Assembly: GCA_019009955.1 (NCBI GenBank)
Contig: CM032232.1
Span: forward strand, 72,442,001 to 72,506,000
DNA length: 64,000 bases
DNA from: Riptortus pedestris
Lineage: Eukaryota; Arthropoda; Insecta; Hemiptera; Alydidae
Direction of reading: 5' to 3'
The position numbers and the translations under genes were made by a program. The notes beneath the pieces are model-generated. The model worked only from the letters and a program-made list of their open reading frames with translations. It had not been told where the DNA came from and searched no databases. This document shows, piece after piece, positions 59,557 through 64,000 of the stretch. Position 1 is the first letter of the stretch; each line of letters begins with the position of its first letter.

Positions 59557-60084
59557 CTGTTGACAAAAATGATGATAAAATAGGCAAAACAAATGCAATA
59601 TTTGATTAATTAATAAATGTAATAGAAAATCGGAACATAAGATTGTATTTTGATTAATTTATTGTTGAACAGAATGAAGTTGAGCAACGTGCTCCTGAAA
59701 ACCTAAAGCGATTAAACAGGTGAGATGCACATGAGGCTTGCTAGCCACAGAGCTACTATACTGACATGGAGAAACATAAGGGCTCATAATTTTCACTGTT
59801 AGTGAACCGTATTTTCACATTGCATACTATTTCATCAATGGCACAAGCAGGAGAGTATGTTATATTGGAAGAAGTAGTACAGCAAATATACCTAAAGTTA
59901 ATGAAATCAAGATTAAATATACAGTGACAGGACAACCAGCCGAAGAAGTTAGGTGAAGAAAATTTGTTGCATTGAAGAAAGCAGTTTTTCAATTGTTGTC
60001 TTACTTTTGAAGATATTCAGTCTCAAAGCTTTCAGCATTTAATACAGCATAGCTCCAAAACTAAAAATCTAATTCAAAAAGGGG

Positions 60085-60316
60085 GCTCAGGTTGGCCATG
60101 CGAGTTAAAGTGTTGACCTTTATCTCACATGGTAAACCTAGAGTGGCGAGTTCGATTCTTGCCTGGGCAAAGGAAATTACTTAGTGACGAAATTCATTAA
60201 ATAACGTCCTAAAATCCCACCCTGGCTAGAAAAGGGTGGTAACCTGTAGATAACCCGTCCTGATTAGCCTAAGTTGCAAAAAGTGGACGTTAATAAATAA
60301 TAATAATAATAATAAT
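60085..60316 (+). mobile_element. tRNA-derived SINE, well preserved
   Basis: GCTCAGGTTGGCCATGCGAG head, GAGTTCGATTCTTGCCTGGG B box and acceptor stem, body as in the 20049 copy, and a (TAA)n tail of several units at 60290-60316. It sits in an SMG1 intron. Confidence 0.85.
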
Positions 60317-60878
60317 TCAAATAGCACACAGAACATAGAAATGTTGGGAATTATTCCTAGAATGACGTATGTATTATGACATCACAACCATGTCTTTCAC
60401 TAGCCACACCCCTCAGACCAAACCCCATTACCATTACAAGTTATGGAAATTACTCTTAAGGACTGAGCAACAGCATTATTCTATTCTAGTTCTAGCAAAA
60501 ATCATAATTTTAAGCAATTTATATCGAATTCATTTTCTCAATGAGTCTCACTTTGAAAAATATTTGGTCTCACAGTATCATTATTTCCATCTTTGGGACC
60601 TAATCACTAATAAAAAATAAGTAAGTAAAAAACCCTCTAATTCATTTTTTTTCTTCCTTTGTCTCACTTCAACAGTACTAAATTTGATGGCATTTGAAGA
60701 CAGGAAATAACTGATGGTAAGAGTGTAACTGGTATGTCCCTCAATAGACCTACTCACGAAATGCCATTACTATAAGACTAAATAGAGAGGAAATAATAAA
60801 TCAAATGATTGTAGATAAAGAGTTTAAGGTAAATGTTCTAAGAAAAGACAAAGACAATTTAAATAATGTATCACTTAC

Positions 60879-61044
60879 CAGTTTCATTGATGACAGTTTT
60901 TGTATCTTCATAAGTTCCATTTACAATAGCAGAAGTTAAGGGAGTGCTACAGCTTAAGGTTTTGGTAAGGACATTTAATTTTTCAGTATACAGTTTATAT
61001 CTATTAAGGTACTCTTCTAAGCCAAAAAGACCAGCATCGTCATA
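60879..61044 (-). CDS. SMG1: SMG1 kinase, internal C-terminal exon
   Basis: Acceptor TTTTTTTTTAG and donor G/GTAAGTGA. Open for 55 codons: YDDAGLFGLEEYLNRYKLY, then TEKLNVLTKTLSCSTPLTS and further polar sequence with TVINET. Phase 0 in, phase 1 out. It lies in the region between kinase and FATC, which is long and helical in SMG1. Confidence 0.8.
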
Positions 61045-63053
61045 CTAAAAAAAAATTGTATACTTAAAGGATACACAGAATATTACAGTTTCCCATTATT
61101 ATTATATTTACTCACATTCTTTCAGATTTTACTTATTTTAAAGAGCTAAGATATCATTTTTTGTGGGAACTTTTAAATGTGTCACAAAATCAGTAAATCA
61201 CTTCACATGGTAAATGTAGTTGATTTTTAATAACTAGGTCTTAGCTCATCCATTCACACACATATATATAATTTAAAATGTACAAATATATTATTTAATA
61301 TGTACCGGCGATATATTATTTAATATAAGAGCGATAATGATGGCAAGTGTCACGTGTATTTCGAAAATGTTTGAATTAGCAGGAGTTCTGAGTTTGAGAG
61401 AGTTGCTCGACTCGCTGTAAAGAGCGCTGTTTGACACTGTAGACAGACCGACATATATTTCAAAGGAAGATCTGTTGGATGAAAAAATTCATTTGATCAT
61501 CACGACTTTACTGTTCATTGTATAAACACAACTTTCTAAAAAGAAGGGTCGAAAGATATTTATGGACTATTTTCCTCATGGAGAGGCAAGGAGGGCAAAG
61601 ACCTGGTAAAATTTGCGAGTTTCTAGATATTCTGGGTGAGAAAGTATTGTGTACCTGTTCAAAGTTTATTAAAAATTTAAAATATTTATTATTTCACCAT
61701 CTGCCCACATTTTAAACCTGAGATCAATACTACATAACTCTAATTATGAATCAAATTCAATTTAATTACATTTAGAGTTGCCAATCTTCTTTTAAATAAA
61801 TCTTTTATTAATTTAAATATCCACATTAAAATTAAAAATAATCCATGTATAAAATTGGTTGGCTCATAAATTAATTAATTTAATTATTTTTTTAGTGGTC
61901 TGTGAAATCCACTTCTTGGTATTACTGCATATAGCCAGTTCATTACTTTTTAGGCCACGTGAAGCGAACCTATGTCTATAATGGCACTCTAGCTTATTAT
62001 AGAATACAATAAAATAAATTTACCCATCAAGCAAATTTTTTAATACTATTTTTGTTAATATTATTCCAATATATATTATTAGAGGTTAAAGACACTTTCC
62101 AGTATTCCTTTTTCATCCAAAAACAATCGAACAAGGGGTTGGAAAGTAAGTTCAACAATGATATAGGTGCAAAGTTTTCATCGGTATGTTGACCAGAACA
62201 GAGAATGTCACAACAAAATAAATAGATCCAGCTTAGAAATGCAATGAGTTATTTAAATATCTGGTAATGTCTAAAAAAAAAAACCTCAACCTCAACCTGA
62301 GTTCCTGTTCAAAATTTCACTTCAAATTTTAGCAGTCATCTCAGTATCCCAATAAAAGAGTTATATATGATATTTAAAGTGCAATCTAGAGTCTAGAATC
62401 CTATTTGGGATCTTTCCCAAAAATGAACAAAAACATGATGAATGACGTTTGACATTTTGAAAGGGTATCCTTGTCCATCACAGTCCTTAAGCAGAACATA
62501 TTAACAAGGATAATATTTATGTAGAGATAATATAACAAAGGAATAGCTATGTTTATACCAAAATTCATGCATCTTTCGATGAGAGAAAAAAAATTTAAAT
62601 AATTACAAATAGTTAATTCATTGAAAGCTAAGAATAGGAATACTTATATGTTGGCAATTTCTGTGCTTTCATATCTTACAACATTTTGTAAAGTGATAGG
62701 CATTTAAAATATAGTTTTAATATCATAAAAAAGTTGGGACGATGTTCTTCCAAAGACATGGTGGTAAAAAGAAGAACAATAATAAAATTAACTACGATCA
62801 ATCTTTATTAATATAAATTCTACGATTAAATAATTAAAAAATCAGTAAATAAATATACTGGAGTTTAAAGATTCCTATTTAACCTCAGTTGAAGTAGGAA
62901 ATTCAATATTTTAAATATAAAATCCACTTTAAAAATATAAATTTAGTTTTTTGTTAAATGTAATATATATGAGATTTGACTAATAGATACGAGATTCTAA
63001 TAAATAGATAAAAATGACCTATATAAATAACAGTACATAGAAAATGTTCTTAC
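61045..63053 (-). other. SMG1 intron, AT-rich
   Basis: No repeat family from elsewhere in the window is recognised; short plus frames such as 61518-61715 are unassigned. Confidence 0.55.
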
Positions 63054-63214
63054 TTTCAGCATGGATTTCATAAGAGTTTTTATATTTGCAATAATTTTAT
63101 GGTGTCGTACAAGTACACTTCTAATTGCTATAGCCCTGTTCTTAAGGCAATCTTCAGAGCCAGCTAGACGCATTTGCATTGGCTCCAGTTCGCTTTTCAA
63201 ATTCCTAATAGATT
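63054..63214 (-). CDS. SMG1: SMG1 kinase, internal C-terminal exon
   Basis: Acceptor TTTACTGTTTCAG and donor AAA/GTAAGAAC. Open for 53 codons: SIRNLKSELEPMQMRLAG, SEDCLKNRAIAIRSVLVRH, HKIIANIKTLMKSMLK, an amphipathic, probably coiled or helical segment. Phase 1 in (two bases complete the first codon), phase 0 out. Confidence 0.8.
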
Positions 63215-63340
63215 CTGAAACAGTAAAATAAATAATGATGTACAAAAATTCACATCCTTCAGCACAATTATATTGTTGGTAATCCAACTTGTGATAATTA
63301 GAGCCGTTATATATAAGCATAAATTTGTCTTCGCTTTTAT

Positions 63341-63403
63341 TACCATTTTTGACCATGAATGATTCATGTAATTTTGTGGATCTTCAGAAGTTGAAACATC
63401 CAA
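63341..63403 (-). CDS. Candidate upstream SMG1 exon (phase unresolved)
   Basis: After TATAGACAG the minus strand reads TLDVSTSEDPQNYMNHSWSK to a donor-like ATG/GTAATAA at about 63341. This frame would leave in phase 0, but the next exon needs phase 1. A later acceptor after CTTCTGAAG would give the correct phase with a shorter exon (TKLHESFMVKN). Alternatively a microexon is missed, or the sequence carries an indel. Confidence 0.35.
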
Positions 63404-63973
63404 GGTACTGTCTATATATAATATAATTTCATTGAAACTTGTAGCAAATACTAAATGTCAATAGAGTACAAAAACCAAACTAATATGATGAGATAAAATT
63501 AAATTCAAAAACAATTTTACACAAAATATCATTACAATCCTGTGTCAATTAGATCTAGACAGTAGTACTTCTTATATTGGGAAAACTTCACAAATTTTAT
63601 ACAAATGGGTAAAACAAAATTTTAAAACAGTAGAAAATAATAAAACAGATGAGACAATTGCATTGAAGCATAACTCTAAATTTGTAAAAGTTAAAATAGT
63701 CGATAAATTTAATTTAAAAGAGAAGAACAAGTATACATTATTTAAAAGAGAAAAAAAAATCCATAAGTGCCTAACTTCTCACTAAAAGGAGAAGATACTA
63801 GGTTTTTAGGAGTCAAAAACTACAGAGAAGTCTTACAAAAGGTTAAATGGTTGACTTATCAAGGAGAGACATCAACCAAGGGATGCAGAGCCCTAGTTAG
63901 AAATGACCAAACAAAGCTAAAATATATTTAAAACATAGACACAATAAACTTATTGTGTTTTATACTTATACAG
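63404..63973. other. Probable SMG1 intron
   Basis: AT-rich. A ~98-codon plus frame without ATG (about 63488-63784, Lys/Asn-rich) is open but unrecognised and likely due to base composition. Confidence 0.35.
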
Positions 63974-64000
63974 GAGCTAAGGTTAGACATGCGAGTAAAA
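63974..64000 (+). mobile_element. SINE 5' end, cut by the window edge
   Basis: GAGCTAAGGTTAGACATGCG matches the head of the tRNA-SINE family with a few changes; the rest lies outside. Confidence 0.55.

Overview
The window is AT-rich, intron-bearing invertebrate DNA, most likely from an insect. The evidence is two spliced animal genes, tRNA-derived SINEs, Helitron/Helentron-type elements, Tc1/mariner, hAT, Copia, Ty3/gypsy and Penelope-like remains, and many (TA)n arrays. The species cannot be fixed from sequence alone. There is no sign of bacterial, phage or CRISPR content.

Two host genes are supported, lying tail to tail about 30 kb apart. On the plus strand, a neurensin-like membrane protein gene has two exons here (16657-16768 and 25371-25675) joined across an 8.6 kb intron packed with repeats; its 5' exons are not found in the window. 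On the minus strand, the last five coding exons of SMG1, the PIKK kinase of nonsense-mediated mRNA decay, lie between 63214 and 57321. All their splice phases agree and they end in the FATC tail LYEGWTPWV. The rest of SMG1 lies beyond the right edge.

Mobile DNA dominates the rest. (a) 503-4647: two head-to-tail Helitron-type elements, each with internal ~290 bp repeats; a third, inverted, truncated copy lies at 45840-47322. (b) About 20 copies or fragments of a Helentron-type non-autonomous family (called HINE-1 here). It has an AAAAGTCCGTCACGC end, a hairpin end finishing CTGCTAAAA, and a (TA)n array at a fixed internal position. Two nested insertions with unoccupied relatives inside the window define its ends. 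(c) 36480-45397: a three-layer nest in which a decayed Ty3/gypsy element is split by a hAT element (8-bp duplication CATTAAAC), which is split by a Copia element (5-bp duplication AAATC). (d) 47387-49367: two Tc1-like elements separated by a near-perfect hairpin. (e) A tRNA-SINE family at 8.3, 14.4, 20.1, 51.7, 52.7, 60.1 and 63.97 kb. (f) Relics of a LINE, a mariner, a Penelope-like element and a Harbinger-like element.

The structurally most interesting signals are the HINE-1 family with its filled/empty site pairs and microsatellite core, a 95% identical ~335 bp inverted repeat inside the neurensin-like intron, a Harbinger-like element that contains an intact copy of its own empty target locus, a 319-bp near-identical tandem duplication, and the dated three-layer transposon nest. 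Plain AT-rich stretches (26.8-30.2 kb, 53.3-57.0 kb) show no gene I can support.
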